Source of the DNA: Photobacterium sp. DA100
GTDB lineage: Bacteria; Pseudomonadota; Gammaproteobacteria; Enterobacterales; Vibrionaceae
Length of the DNA stretch: 64,000 nucleotides
Assembly: GCF_029223585.1 (NCBI RefSeq)
Contig: NZ_CP119423.1
Span: 3,348,001 to 3,412,000 of the forward strand
Direction: 5' to 3'
The translations under genes and the position numbers were made by a program. This document shows, in pieces, positions 34,657 through 44,195 of the stretch (positions are counted from its first letter, which is position 1; the number at the start of each line of letters is the position of its first letter). The notes below the pieces were generated by a model that was not told the origin of the DNA, did not search any database, and saw nothing but the letters and a program-made list of their open reading frames with translations.

Positions 34657-34949
34657 ACTAACGATAAATATATTTCGAGCGGTGATGAAGCGAGAAAATG
34701 CATAATATTCCCCGATATGCGCTTTAAGCGAATAAACACAAAACCCTCAATAGCATATTCACCCATAAAACCCAGAGAAATACCCTGAGCACTCTGTTTA
34801 CCGATAGGTGGGCGGTATGAAAGCGCCAAAAAAATGTGAACAATCCCAAAGATATACTGCGCTCGGCGGCATAAAATTCACTGGCAACAAACAAATAGAG
34901 CCACGGCAAAGACTGATGGCCATTATATAAGCATACGAGAGATACGATC

Positions 34950-35168
34950 ATGAGTAACTTCTACCACGGCCCTGAGCCAGGGAGACGGCGCCGCAGCCAG
35001 CTGCGTCGTCCCCGTAGGACACTCACCCACCTGACAACAGCATTGGACGGCATTGCGCCGACGGAGTCCTTTGCGGTGCCAGAGTGCGAGTGTACGGCTC
35101 CGACATCTCACCCAACATTGACACCCCCTATCCAAGCTGCCTCGCCAGCAAGGATAAACAACCTATAA
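34950..35168 (+). CDS. Arg-rich short ORF derived from arcA (leader-peptide candidate or arcA remnant)
   Basis: The ORF has 72 codons. Its first 29 codons align without any gap to ArcA residues 1-29 (18 identical residues by my count), and the ribosome-binding region GAGAGATACGATC is the same as that of arcA. Within this part the arginines rise from four to eight, in the blocks GRRRR and LRRPRR, using AGA, CGG, CGC, CGT and AGG. The codons overlap a strong hairpin (34987-35010). After codon 29 the sequence diverges into a Pro/Thr/Ala-rich tail with no family. It lies 136 bp upstream of the antiporter start. Either it is a decayed copy of arcA, or the copy now works as an arginine-sensing leader; the data do not decide. 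Confidence 0.45.
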   Translation: MSNFYHGPEPGRRRRSQLRRPRRTLTHLTTALDGIAPTESFAVPECECTAPTSHPTLTPPIQAASPARINNL

Positions 35169-35267
35169 ACCATTTCCGTTAGCTATTGCTAATGCCTGGT
35201 TCTGCCTGCTCCGGCGTCATGTCGGCGAGCCCTGTCATGCCTAACGGCAGGCCTGGTAGATGAATCA

Positions 35268-35291
35268 CCCTTGTATTTGGATGTACAAGGG
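35268..35291 (+). promoter_or_regulatory. Hairpin directly before the antiporter ribosome binding site
   Basis: CCCTTGTA (35268-35275) and TACAAGGG (35284-35291) form a perfect 8-bp stem, ending one or two bases before the AAGGAG that serves the ATG at 35305. It could stabilise the mRNA or influence initiation. Confidence 0.5.
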
Positions 35292-35304
35292 CAAGGAGAA
35301 AACA

Positions 35305-36750
35305 ATGACAACCGAAACAATGAAACCGGAAGAAAAAGGCGGCTTCTTCGCCAACTTTAAATTCCCTTCTGCCTATACCATTTTATTTGCCCTTATTGCC
35401 CTCGTCGCATTGATGACCTGGATCGTACCGGCTGGCCAGTATGACCGTGTCATGAATGAAGACCTGGGCAAAGAAGTACCAGTTACCGGAACTTACCACG
35501 CAGTAGAGAGCAACCCGCAAGGTGTCGTAGATGTCCTACTGGCTCCTATCGATGGCTTCTACGATCACAACACCTATGAAGCAGCGGCTATCGATGTCTC
35601 ACTGTTCATTCTGGTCATCGGTGGCTTCCTTGGCCTAGTGACCAAAACCGGTGCGATTGACGCAGGTATCGAACGGGTTACCGCCCGACTGCAGGGCCGG
35701 GAAGAATTGATGATCCCGATCCTGATGGCACTCTTTGCCGCCGGCGGTACTATCTATGGTATGGCTGAAGAGTCCCTGCCGTTCTATACCCTGCTGGTGC
35801 CTGTGATGATGGCCGCCCGCTTCGACCCAGTAGTTGCCGCTGCAACCGTACTGCTTGGTGCCGGTATCGGTACCCTGGGTTCAACCATCAACCCATTTGC
35901 TACAGTTATCGCTGCCAACGCGGCCGGTATCCCGTTCACCGATGGCATCATGCTACGCGTTGCCATGCTGGTTGTTGGCTGGCTGATCTGTGTCGCTTAT
36001 GTCATGCGCTATGCCAAGATGGTACGTGCCGACAAGACCAAATCGATTGTCTATGACAAGTACGAAGAAAACAAAGCACACTTCCTGGGCAACCAGTCTG
36101 GCGAAATGCTGGAGTTCACTACAACCCGTAAAGTTATCCTGGCTATCTTTGCTGCTTCTTTCGGTATTATGATTTACGGTGTGGCCGTTGTGGGTTGGTG
36201 GATGGCAGAAATTTCCGCTATGTTCCTGGCCTCAACAATCATCATCGGTTTGATTGCCCGCATGAGCGAAGAAGAGTTCACATCTAGCTTCATCGACGGT
36301 GCCCGCGATTTGCTCGGTGTTGCCCTTATTATCGGTATCGCCCGCGGTATCGTGGTAATTATGGACCGCGGTATGATCACTGATACCATCCTGAACTCTG
36401 CCGAGCACGCAGTAACCGGCCTGTCTTCAATCGTATTCATCAACGTGATGTACTGGCTGGAAATCCTGCTGTCGTTCTTGGTGCCTTCGTCTTCGGGCCT
36501 AGCGGTACTGACCATGCCTATCATGGCTCCGCTAGCAGACTTCGCCGGTGTGGGCCGCGATCTAGTGGTAACGGCATACCAGTCTGCCTCAGGTATTGTA
36601 AACCTTATGACACCAACCTCTGCGGTGGTAATGGGTGGCTTGGCTATCGCACGCGTCCCTTACGTACGCTGGGTTAAGTGGGTCGCTCCACTGCTAGGTA
36701 TCCTAACAGTACTGATCATGGCAATGCTGAGTGTAGGCGCCATGCTTTAA
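35305..36750 (+). CDS. arcD: YfcC/DcuC-family transporter, probable arginine/ornithine antiporter
   Basis: The protein has 481 residues. The ATG at 35305 is chosen because AAGGAG lies just upstream; an earlier ATG at 35260 lacks one. About eleven to twelve hydrophobic segments fill the chain from residue 21. Family features include MTWIVPAGQYDR near the first helix, GGTIYGMAEESLPFY, the GSTINPFATVIAANAAG re-entrant loop and SFLVPSSSGLAVLTMPIMAPL. YfcC-type proteins are found in arginine-deiminase clusters in place of classic ArcD, and the position just before arcA-arcC-arcB makes exchange of arginine for ornithine the likely job. Substrate is inferred from context. A terminator follows, so arcA has its own promoter. 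Confidence 0.8.
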   Translation: MTTETMKPEEKGGFFANFKFPSAYTILFALIALVALMTWIVPAGQYDRVMNEDLGKEVPVTGTYHAVESNPQGVVDVLLAPIDGFYDHNTYEAAAIDVSLFILVIGGFLGLVTKTGAIDAGIERVTARLQGREELMIPILMALFAAGGTIYGMAEESLPFYTLLVPVMMAARFDPVVAAATVLLGAGIGTLGSTINPFATVIAANAAGIPFTDGIMLRVAMLVVGWLICVAYVMRYAKMVRADKTKSIVYDKYEENKAHFLGNQSGEMLEFTTTRKVILAIFAASFGIMIYGVAVVGWWMAEISAMFLASTIIIGLIARMSEEEFTSSFIDGARDLLGVALIIGIARGIVVIMDRGMITDTILNSAEHAVTGLSSIVFINVMYWLEILLSFLVPSSSGLAVLTMPIMAPLADFAGVGRDLVVTAYQSASGIVNLMTPTSAVVMGGLAIARVPYVRWVKWVAPLLGILTVLIMAMLSVGAML

Positions 36751-36776
36751 TCCCCCCTTTCGATCTTGCTTGTTTC

Positions 36777-36803
36777 GCCGCCCCTATGGGGCGGCTTTTT
36801 TCT
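36777..36803 (+). terminator. Terminator after the antiporter gene
   Basis: GCCGCCCC-TAT-GGGGCGGC is followed by six T. Confidence 0.92.
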
Positions 36804-37564
36804 TTCCCCACCGGCAACAAATTAACCTCTAGCCTTCCAGGGCAAATCGACCCATAAATATCTAGCGACGTGAAGCTCCCCTAGTGAGCACGCCCCCGAC
36901 AATTGTGTGCCCAGCACCACACAACGATTTTGCACTCACCCAGTACAGTCTCAATACGCCGGTACCTCGAAGAATAAATCCCGACCATTCATCACAACCT
37001 TATTGAATCAAATATTAATTTGGCACCACAAAAACATTGTATAAATAATTCAAATCTGAATTTAACCTCCTATACAACGACAAATAAAGCACTGAAAAAC
37101 CAATGTACTAAAATTACAAAAACCCCAAAACAAAATATAAAAGGAAAAATATTTGTTACCAGCGCAGTAACATTTTGCTTATTTTTATATAGACAAACAG
37201 TTTTAGTGCATAAGATTATGCTTTTTACATTCAAGCAACGTGAAAAAATCTGAATAAGATTCCCAACACCCCTTTTAGACACAGTAAAAACAACAACTTA
37301 ACCAACATAAAACTACTTAAAACCTAGTCAAAACACATAAATACCCATGCGCGTAATCGAGTGACACATGCATTAAAAATGTTAATAAAACAAATATATA
37401 GCGTTACCGCATTAATAACAAAACTGTGATAAACCTCTAAGACTGTGAACGCCTTAAGGGTAAAATAAACCCCAGATACGAAAGCAAAGAAATAAATAAC
37501 TTCTTACTTTGCAATAAAACAAATACAGCCAAACCATTGGCAATAAATAAAGAGAGATACGATC
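36804..37564. other. 761-bp A/T-rich upstream region of arcA
   Basis: No convincing gene is present; the ORF at 37020-37253 has biased, low-complexity composition and no ribosome binding site. The composition is clearly more A/T-rich than the genes on either side. A small inverted repeat GCATAA/TTATGC lies at 37208-37221. I found no perfect FNR box here. The arcA ribosome-binding region at its end (AGAGAGATACGATC) matches that of the ORF at 34950. Confidence 0.5.
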
Positions 37565-38785
37565 ATGAGTAAGTTCTATGTAGGTTCTGAAATAGGCCAA
37601 CTGCGTCGCGTTCTTCTTCATCGCCCTGAGCGAGCTCTCACTCACCTGACGCCTTCTAACTGCCACGATCTACTATTTGATGATGTACTGGCTGTTGAAC
37701 GCGCTGGCGAAGAGCATGACGTATTTGCCAACACACTGCGTGAGCAAGGTGTTGAGGTCTTCCTACTACACGACATGCTGGCTGAAACCCTAGCGGTTCC
37801 TGAAGCCAAAGACTGGCTGCTAGGCACCCAGATCTCTGACTACCGTTTCGGCCCAACTTTCGCCAATGATGTACGCTGCTTCCTAGCAGATCTACCTCAT
37901 CGCGAACTAGCATCAATCCTACTGGGCGGCTTGGCATACTCTGAGCTACCAATCCAGTCATCTTCTATGCTGCAGGGCATGCATGAGCCAAGCGACTTCA
38001 TCATCGAGCCGCTTCCAAACCACCTGTTCACCCGTGATACTTCATGCTGGGTATATGGCGGTGTTTCTATCAACCCAATGGCTAAACCTGCTCGCCAGCG
38101 TGAAACCAACCACCTACGTGCTATCTACCGCTGGCACCCAACCTTCGCCGGTGAAGACTTCATCAAGTACTTCGGTGACGAAGAGAAGCTATACGACAAC
38201 TCGACTATCGAAGGCGGCGACGTGCTGGTTATCGGTAAAGGCTCAGTGCTTATCGGTATGTCCGAGCGTACAACAGCACAAGGTGTTGAGCAGTTGGCGT
38301 CAAGCCTATTCAAGCACGGTCAGGCCAAGCAGGTTATTGCGATGGAGCTACCTAAGCACCGCTCTTGCATGCACCTAGACACCGTAATGACGCACATGCG
38401 TGAAGATACCTTCTCGGTTTACCCAGAAGTGGTCCGCAAAGATGTGAAATGCTGGAGCCTAACTGGCGACGAGTCTGGCGCAGTGAAAGCGAAAGAAGAA
38501 GGCTACTTCGTAACTGCTATCGAGAAAGCACTGGGTGTCGGTCAGCTGAACCTTATCACCACCGGTGGTGACAGCTTCGAAGCTGAGCGTGAGCAGTGGA
38601 ACGATGCGAACAACGTACTGACTGTTAAGCCAGGTGTTGTTATCGGTTACGAGCGCAACGTCTACACCAACGAGAAATACGACAAGGCAGGCATCACAGT
38701 CCTACCTATCCCAGGTGATGAACTAGGCCGCGGCCGTGGTGGTGCTCGCTGCATGAGCTGCCCAATCGAGCGTGACGGTATCTAA
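37565..38785 (+). CDS. arcA: Arginine deiminase
   Basis: The protein has 406 residues. It hydrolyses arginine to citrulline and ammonia, the first step of the ADI pathway. The guanidino-modifying fold is complete: [12 protein letters not shown] around the first catalytic Asp, [24 protein letters not shown] with the catalytic His, and [10 protein letters not shown] with the nucleophile Cys396. It is followed by arcC (130-bp gap) and the carbamoyltransferase (127-bp gap). The rather long gaps may contain processing sites. The codon usage is that of a highly expressed gene. The 5' end is partly duplicated at 34950. Confidence 0.97.
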   Translation: MSKFYVGSEIGQLRRVLLHRPERALTHLTPSNCHDLLFDDVLAVERAGEEHDVFANTLREQGVEVFLLHDMLAETLAVPEAKDWLLGTQISDYRFGPTFANDVRCFLADLPHRELASILLGGLAYSELPIQSSSMLQGMHEPSDFIIEPLPNHLFTRDTSCWVYGGVSINPMAKPARQRETNHLRAIYRWHPTFAGEDFIKYFGDEEKLYDNSTIEGGDVLVIGKGSVLIGMSERTTAQGVEQLASSLFKHGQAKQVIAMELPKHRSCMHLDTVMTHMREDTFSVYPEVVRKDVKCWSLTGDESGAVKAKEEGYFVTAIEKALGVGQLNLITTGGDSFEAEREQWNDANNVLTVKPGVVIGYERNVYTNEKYDKAGITVLPIPGDELGRGRGGARCMSCPIERDGI

Positions 38786-38915
38786 TACCGAGGCAACTAG
38801 CCTAACCTAACGGCCGGTGCCCGGCACCGGCCACACAACAGCAAGACCTCTCAGAATCCAGGCAAAAAGCCAAACAAAACAATAACTGAGAGTAAAAACC
38901 AAGAGAGACGATCAC

Positions 38916-39827
38916 ATGACCAAGCAAACTGTTGTTGTGGCACTGGGCGGTAATGCCCTGCTTCGCCGCGGCGAGCCACTCGAAGCTGATATCCAGCGCC
39001 AGAATATTGCCAAAGCGGCGCAGACCATCGCGGAGATCGGCAAAGAGTACAACGTTGTTCTTGTACACGGCAATGGTCCGCAGGTTGGCCTACTGGCACT
39101 GCAAGGACTTGAATACAAAAAGGTCAGCCCATACCCATTGGATGTACTGGGTTCAGAGACCCAGGGCATGATTGGCTACATGCTGATGCAAGAACTGAAG
39201 AACCTACTGCCGGAGCAAGACGTCTCCTGCATGCTGACCCAAATGACCGTAGACCCGAACGATCCGGCCTTTGCCGATCCAACCAAACCTATTGGTCCAG
39301 TCTACGAAGAAGCTGAAGCCCGCGAAATGGCAGAGAAATACCACTGGACAGTCAAGCCTGACGGCCAGTACTTCCGCCGCGTGGTACCAAGCCCACTTCC
39401 AACCGGTATTGTCGAGAGCGATGCAATCACCACCCTGATCAAGCAAGAGCATCTGGTGATCTGTACCGGCGGCGGCGGTATCCCGGTCAAGAAAGAAAAT
39501 GGCAAATTGGTTGGCGTAGAAGCGGTAATCGACAAAGACATGTCTGCAGCATACCTTGCCCAGCAGCTTAATGCCGATGCCCTACTGATCCTGACCGATG
39601 CCGATGCGGTTTACCTGGACTGGGGTAAACCAACCCAGAAAGCACTACGCAGCACCACTCCACGTGAGCTGGCTCAGTATGCCTTCGATGCCGGTTCAAT
39701 GGGACCGAAAATCGATGCCTCATGCGATTTCATTAAGAAAGGCGGCAAGCTGGTTGGGATCGGTGCCCTTGAAGATGGCCTCGCCATCCTAAAAGGTGAA
39801 GCTGGCACAAATATTATTGCAGAATAA
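38916..39827 (+). CDS. arcC: Carbamate kinase
   Basis: The protein has 303 residues. It makes ATP from carbamoyl phosphate and ADP, the energy-yielding last step of the ADI pathway. The amino-acid-kinase fold begins VVVALGGNALLRRGEPLE; VLVHGNGPQVGLLALQ, VICTGGGGIPV, LTDADAVYLDWG and GSMGPKIDA complete the conserved sites. AGAGAGACGATC precedes the ATG, similar to the arcA ribosome-binding region. In the same direction as arcA and the OTCase gene. Confidence 0.97.
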   Translation: MTKQTVVVALGGNALLRRGEPLEADIQRQNIAKAAQTIAEIGKEYNVVLVHGNGPQVGLLALQGLEYKKVSPYPLDVLGSETQGMIGYMLMQELKNLLPEQDVSCMLTQMTVDPNDPAFADPTKPIGPVYEEAEAREMAEKYHWTVKPDGQYFRRVVPSPLPTGIVESDAITTLIKQEHLVICTGGGGIPVKKENGKLVGVEAVIDKDMSAAYLAQQLNADALLILTDADAVYLDWGKPTQKALRSTTPRELAQYAFDAGSMGPKIDASCDFIKKGGKLVGIGALEDGLAILKGEAGTNIIAE

Positions 39828-39954
39828 CAGAATAGTTATTCACAAATCATAAATAATACGTTAAACAATACATAAAACCTTCCGGCGGCGGGGCTACCCA
39901 AATCATTCAGCCTCTCCCCGGACAGAGAGATACAGATTCAGAGAGGATAACATC

Positions 39955-40965
39955 ATGGCTTTTAACCTTCGCAACCGTAACTTCCTAAAACTACTAGACT
40001 TCACTCCACGTGAAATCCAGCACCTACTAGAGCTATCTGCTGAGCTGAAAAAAGCGAAGTACAACGGTTACGAGCAGCCTCGCCTAACCGGCAAGAACAT
40101 TGCCCTAATCTTCGAAAAAACATCGACTCGTACTCGCTGTGCTTTTGAAGTAGCGGCTTTCGACCAAGGCGCACAAGTTTCTTACCTTGGCCCATCAGGC
40201 TCTCAAATCGGCCACAAAGAATCAATGAAAGATACCGCTCGCGTTCTTGGCCGCATGTATGACGGCATCGAGTACCGCGGTTTCGGTCAGGAAATCGTTG
40301 AAGAGCTAGGCCAATACGCTGGTGTACCAGTATGGAACGGCCTAACAGACGAATTCCACCCAACCCAAATCCTAGCTGACTTCCTGACCATGCAAGAGCA
40401 CGGCCGTGGCAAGCAGCTACACGAAATGAAATTTGCCTACCTTGGCGATGCACGCAACAACATGGGTAACTCCCTAATGGTTGGTGCAGCGAAAATGGGT
40501 ATGGACATCCGCCTAGTGGCTCCTAAGCAGTTCTGGCCTGAAGAAGCACTTGTTGCTCAGTGCCGTGAAATTGCTGAAACCACTGGCGCGAAAATCACTA
40601 TGACTGAAGACGTACAAGAAGGCGTTGCAGGCGTAGACTTCCTATACACTGACGTTTGGGTCTCTATGGGCGAAGCGAAAGAAGCATGGGCTGAGCGTAT
40701 CAACCTAATGCTGCCTTACCAGGTCAACATGGACATGATCAAAGCCACTGGCAACCCACACGTGAAATTCATGCACTGCCTACCAGCGTTCCACGGTGAA
40801 GACACCACTGTTGGTAAGCAGCTAGCAGCAGAATACCCAGTACTGGCACAAGGCTGTGAAGTAACTGATGAAGTGGTTGAATCTGACTACTCTATCGTAT
40901 TCGACGAAGCTGAAAACCGTATGCACACCATCAAAGCTGTGATGGTAGCGACACTGGGTCAATAA
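39955..40965 (+). CDS. arcB: Ornithine carbamoyltransferase, probably the catabolic ADI-pathway enzyme
   Basis: The protein has 336 residues. The carbamoyl-phosphate loop is [12 protein letters not shown] (54-65), with [12 protein letters not shown] in the middle and HCLPAFHGE near the C terminus for ornithine binding and catalysis. Its position third after arcA and arcC argues for the catabolic direction: citrulline plus phosphate to ornithine plus carbamoyl phosphate. The anabolic ArgF and catabolic ArcB types cannot be told apart with certainty by eye, and many Vibrionaceae annotate this gene argF. A strong terminator follows at 41001-41026. Confidence 0.9.
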   Translation: MAFNLRNRNFLKLLDFTPREIQHLLELSAELKKAKYNGYEQPRLTGKNIALIFEKTSTRTRCAFEVAAFDQGAQVSYLGPSGSQIGHKESMKDTARVLGRMYDGIEYRGFGQEIVEELGQYAGVPVWNGLTDEFHPTQILADFLTMQEHGRGKQLHEMKFAYLGDARNNMGNSLMVGAAKMGMDIRLVAPKQFWPEEALVAQCREIAETTGAKITMTEDVQEGVAGVDFLYTDVWVSMGEAKEAWAERINLMLPYQVNMDMIKATGNPHVKFMHCLPAFHGEDTTVGKQLAAEYPVLAQGCEVTDEVVESDYSIVFDEAENRMHTIKAVMVATLGQ

Positions 40966-41000
40966 TCGACTCTCTTGAGTGTAACTACTCTCAAACCCAT

Positions 41001-41026
41001 ACCGGCCTTCGGGCCGGTATTTTTTT
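41001..41026 (+). terminator. Terminator of the arc operon
   Basis: ACCGGCC-TTCG-GGCCGGT is followed by ATTTTTTTA. Confidence 0.93.
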
Positions 41027-41168
41027 ATGCCGATATACCCACCACCTACCGGCGTCCTATAGCAAAACAACCTCCGCGAGATCAGCATGTTAGGCAGCCT
41101 TGCCTAGCCCGAAAAATACCCATACATAGTGCATAAAGTTCCAGCAAATGAATACTTTAGGCAAACGC

Positions 41169-41196
41169 TTGCGTTCGCAAAAAATGGGGGTATAAT
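41169..41196 (+). promoter_or_regulatory. pyrLBI promoter
   Basis: A perfect -10 TATAAT at 41191-41196 is 16 bp after a weak -35 TTGCGT (41169-41174). The transcript would start about 25 bp before the leader ORF. Confidence 0.75.
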
Positions 41197-41227
41197 CCTT
41201 CGCAATTTGTCCAGAGAGAGATAAAAA

Positions 41228-41389
41228 ATGCGCCCGTCTTTTCAGCTAAACCTGATGACCCTACGCCGATTCTCGGCGCTGGCGCCGTTTTTTGTTTTTC
41301 CTGTTTTTGTAAAAAGAGCCTCCTTTATTAAGGGGGCTTTTTTTTGCCTGCAACAAACACCCGCAGGCACCTGTCGTTCATCATCGTAA
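41228..41389 (+). CDS. pyrL: pyrBI leader peptide
   Basis: The ORF has 53 codons: MRPSFQLNLMTLRRFSALAP, then a Phe/Val-rich part (FFVFPVFV) encoded by runs of T, then KRASFIKG. GAGAGAG lies upstream as ribosome binding site. It is the counterpart of E. coli pyrL, although the sequence differs. In E. coli, high UTP lets polymerase run ahead of the ribosome and stop at the attenuator; low UTP stalls it at the U-runs so that the ribosome can melt the terminator. All parts are present: a pause hairpin CGCCGA/TCGGCG (41264-41278), T-runs after it, and the terminator at 41318-41345 inside the ORF. Confidence 0.88.
   Translation: MRPSFQLNLMTLRRFSALAPFFVFPVFVKRASFIKGAFFCLQQTPAGTCRSSS
41318..41345 (+). 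terminator. pyrBI attenuator
   Basis: GCCTCCTT/AAGGGGGC with loop TATT is followed by eight T. It overlaps codons 31-39 of the leader peptide, as needed for UTP-sensitive attenuation. Confidence 0.9.
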
Positions 41390-41408
41390 TTAAAAGGGAA
41401 GAGAAGCC

Positions 41409-42338
41409 ATGGCGAATTCGCTGTTTCAAAAGCACATCATTTCCATCCCGGAACTGAGCCGTAGTGAGCTTGAGCTGGTTGTCGAGACTGCAGGCAAACT
41501 GAAAGCCGAACCGAACCCTGAACTTCTGAAGAACAAGGTAGTTGCAAGCTGTTTCTTCGAGCCATCCACCCGTACCCGCCTTTCTTTTGAAACTGCGGTT
41601 CAGCGCTTGGGCGGCACCGTGATTGGCTTTGACAACGGTGGTAACACCTCACTGGCGAAAAAAGGTGAGACCCTTGCCGACTCCGTCCAGGTCATCTCCT
41701 CGTATGTGGATGCCTTTGTGATGCGCCACCCACAGGAAGGGGCAGCCCGTCTTGCCTCCGAGTTCTCAAACAACGTCCCTGTGATTAACGGTGGTGACGG
41801 TGCCAACCAACACCCAACCCAAACCCTGCTGGACCTGTTTACTATCTACGAAACTCAGGGCACGCTGGATAACCTCAATGTGGCGTTCGTCGGTGACCTG
41901 AAGTACGGTCGCACAGTTCACTCCCTGACCCAAGCACTGGCGAAATTCAACAATGTGAAGTTCTTCTTCATTGCGCCGGAAGTGCTGGCAATGCCAGATT
42001 ATATCTGCGAAGAGCTGGACGAAGCCGGCATCAGCTACAGCATCCACCACGCGATGGAAGAAGTGATCCCTGAGCTAGATATCCTGTACATGACCCGCGT
42101 GCAAAAAGAGCGTTTCGACGAGTCTGAGTATGCCCACATGAAAGCGGCTTACATCCTTACGGCCCCAATGCTGGCCGAAGCCCGTGACAACCTGAAAGTA
42201 CTGCACCCGCTACCACGCATTGACGAAATTACCACTGATGTCGACAAGACCAAGCATGCTTACTTCTTCCAGCAAGCAGAAAACGGTGTGTACGCACGTG
42301 AAGCCCTACTGGCACTGGTCCTAAACGAAGCAATCTAA
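41409..42338 (+). CDS. pyrB: Aspartate carbamoyltransferase, catalytic subunit
   Basis: The protein has 309 residues. It joins carbamoyl phosphate and aspartate in pyrimidine synthesis. [12 protein letters not shown] (about 50-61) binds carbamoyl phosphate, [13 protein letters not shown] is the conserved middle motif and [10 protein letters not shown] the C-terminal one. It lies 19 bp after the pyrL stop and 15 bp before pyrI, so it is an E. coli-type pyrLBI operon producing the regulated dodecameric enzyme. It is next to the ornithine carbamoyltransferase gene, which shares the same fold and uses the same substrate. Confidence 0.97.
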   Translation: MANSLFQKHIISIPELSRSELELVVETAGKLKAEPNPELLKNKVVASCFFEPSTRTRLSFETAVQRLGGTVIGFDNGGNTSLAKKGETLADSVQVISSYVDAFVMRHPQEGAARLASEFSNNVPVINGGDGANQHPTQTLLDLFTIYETQGTLDNLNVAFVGDLKYGRTVHSLTQALAKFNNVKFFFIAPEVLAMPDYICEELDEAGISYSIHHAMEEVIPELDILYMTRVQKERFDESEYAHMKAAYILTAPMLAEARDNLKVLHPLPRIDEITTDVDKTKHAYFFQQAENGVYAREALLALVLNEAI

Positions 42339-42353
42339 GCAGGAGAGAAAACA

Positions 42354-42818
42354 ATGGCGAAGGAAACTCAACTACAGGTCGAAGCGATCAAGAACGGTAC
42401 TGTTATCGACCATATTCCTGCAAATGTCGGCTTCAAGGTCCTGAAGCTGTTCAAAATGCACAAAACCAACCAGCGCGTCACCGTTGGCCTCAACCTGCCT
42501 TCCTCGGCACTGGGAGCCAAGGATCTGATCAAGATCGAAAACATCTTCATCAGTGAAGAGCAAGCAAGCCAGCTGGCCCTTTACGCGCCACAGGCGACCG
42601 TCAACCAAATCGAAAACTACGAAGTGGTGAAAAAGCTGAACCTGACGCTGCCGGAGCAAATCAATGCGGTGTTCAAGTGCCCGAACAGTAACTGTATTTC
42701 ACACGGCGAACCAGTCGATAGCAGCTTCAAGGTGATCACCAAGAAAGAAGACATCCAACTCAAGTGTAAGTACTGCGAAAAAGTCTTCTCACGGGAAATC
42801 GTCACAGAAAGCAACTAA
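42354..42818 (+). CDS. pyrI: Aspartate carbamoyltransferase, regulatory subunit
   Basis: The protein has 154 residues. It binds CTP or ATP and controls PyrB activity. The N-terminal allosteric domain (1-100) has the family sequence [19 protein letters not shown]. The zinc domain holds Cys109, Cys114, Cys138 and Cys141, the same positions as in E. coli. Spacing to pyrB is 15 bp with AGGAGAG as ribosome binding site. Terminator at 42895-42922. Confidence 0.97.
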   Translation: MAKETQLQVEAIKNGTVIDHIPANVGFKVLKLFKMHKTNQRVTVGLNLPSSALGAKDLIKIENIFISEEQASQLALYAPQATVNQIENYEVVKKLNLTLPEQINAVFKCPNSNCISHGEPVDSSFKVITKKEDIQLKCKYCEKVFSREIVTESN

Positions 42819-42894
42819 GCCACCAGCTCAAAAGCGGCTAACTGGTTGAAAAAACCGTCTCAATTACGACATCTTATGCCCTAGGAAAAAGAAA

Positions 42895-42922
42895 GCCTGC
42901 TCAACTTTGAGCAGGCTTTTTT
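42895..42922 (+). terminator. pyrBI terminator
   Basis: GCCTGCTCA/TGAGCAGGC is followed by six T. Confidence 0.92.
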
Positions 42923-43028
42923 ATTCTCATTTCCGACCACCCGTCACTTAGTTTGGCTCACTACCTTTAATATTCCGGCCCTGCGTGCTGGCAAACAATA
43001 AAATCAAAAACAATCATAGGTTAGTGAA

Positions 43029-43970
43029 ATGAAAAATCATGCGCGCCTTGTCAAAGCAGTCTGGTGCTTGCCTGTCCGTCCCTGTCATATATTTCTTGTT
43101 TCAGCCACATTATCTGGCTGTGTTACCAGCAACGGTCCCGTCCAGCAGACCTACCAGCATTCTGCCAACGAGATGGTAGTGATCGGGGTGCCAATGCTGC
43201 TGGGCGGCTTCGGCTCGGCCGTACCGATCAGCAATGATTATATGATCACCGCCAAGCATGTCGCCCAGTTGTCCTGGGATCTCGATGTCATCTACCACCC
43301 GGCATGCGACTTAGCCCTGATCCGACGCCCCTCCAATACCCAACCGATTTGGGGCTTGATCTACCCCGACCAGTCCGTCACCCACCATGGCCACTCTCTG
43401 GTAGGGACCACGGTGAGTGGCAAAGGCAAATACCTCCAGGATGTAGTTGATACCAACACCGATTGCCTCTATTCACTCAGTGATGCACCTGTCATGTCGG
43501 GCATGAGCGGTGGGCCGGTCTTCAATGAAGACGGGGAAATTGCCGGGATCACAGTGGCCATCGTCAACAACCCGCAAGATTTGGACAACCTGCGGCCGGC
43601 CGCGCGCTACAGCCAGTTTGTTCCCTCCCCGCTGATTTTCGACTGGCTGGATGCCCTAGGTATCGAAGTGAAGTCGGCCAGTGTCGAGCTGGCCGGAGTC
43701 AAAGTGTCAGACTACGTCAGCGAACTCAACCGCCCGAGCAAAGAAGCGATTCAGGTTGTCAGCAATAGCAGCCCCATCGCATCACCTGACCGCCAGCAAC
43801 GCCGTGCCCTGTTACCGGCAACCCAGTACAAAGACTATCCCCCGGGCAACCTGTCGGGGCTCAACCTCCCTGACGAGGAAGAAGGAGTGGCCGCCAACCA
43901 ACCCCAACCAGCGGTCAAGTTAGATCCTCGAACCCTACTCAACCAGTCAGGATATAATCCCTCATTCTGA
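43029..43970 (+). CDS. Lipoprotein with trypsin-like serine protease domain
   Basis: The protein has 313 residues. A lipobox LSGC places the lipidated residue at Cys31, after a positively charged and hydrophobic signal. The protease domain covers about 47-215: His77 in MITAKHVAQ, Asp94 in ACDLALI and Ser160 in MSGMSGGPVF form the S1 triad. After about 225 the chain is low in structure, rich in Ser, Pro and Gln, with no PDZ domain, so it is not a DegP-type protease. It is a single gene between pyrI and the ArgR paralogue, with its own gaps (210 and 225 bp). Substrate unknown. Residue 32 is Val, which in E. coli would favour outer-membrane sorting; inference. Confidence 0.82.
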   Translation: MKNHARLVKAVWCLPVRPCHIFLVSATLSGCVTSNGPVQQTYQHSANEMVVIGVPMLLGGFGSAVPISNDYMITAKHVAQLSWDLDVIYHPACDLALIRRPSNTQPIWGLIYPDQSVTHHGHSLVGTTVSGKGKYLQDVVDTNTDCLYSLSDAPVMSGMSGGPVFNEDGEIAGITVAIVNNPQDLDNLRPAARYSQFVPSPLIFDWLDALGIEVKSASVELAGVKVSDYVSELNRPSKEAIQVVSNSSPIASPDRQQRRALLPATQYKDYPPGNLSGLNLPDEEEGVAANQPQPAVKLDPRTLLNQSGYNPSF

Positions 43971-44195
43971 GCAAATGGATGGCGTTTTGTTTTGGTGATA
44001 GGGGTCAATAAATTACTTTGACATTGTTGATATGATGCCATTGCAAGATTATGCAACCGAGACATTATATCTTGCCACTATGCAGCCGATAACTCGCACC
44101 GAGAAGAAGCGGAGACTTCACACAACACCCCACCGTTGCGAGGGCTTACGAACGAGATACGATCAAAAGACCAATAGAATAACAAGGAGTTGCCC

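Noticed and set aside
34868..34881. ARG box (GGCAT-AAA-ATTCA) before the Arg-rich ORF
   Set aside because: Half-sites are imperfect and the spacing is three instead of four; similar near-matches occur by chance in A/T-rich DNA.
37020..37253. 77-residue ORF in the arcA upstream region
   Set aside because: Low-complexity composition (Lys, Asn, Thr), no ribosome binding site and no family.
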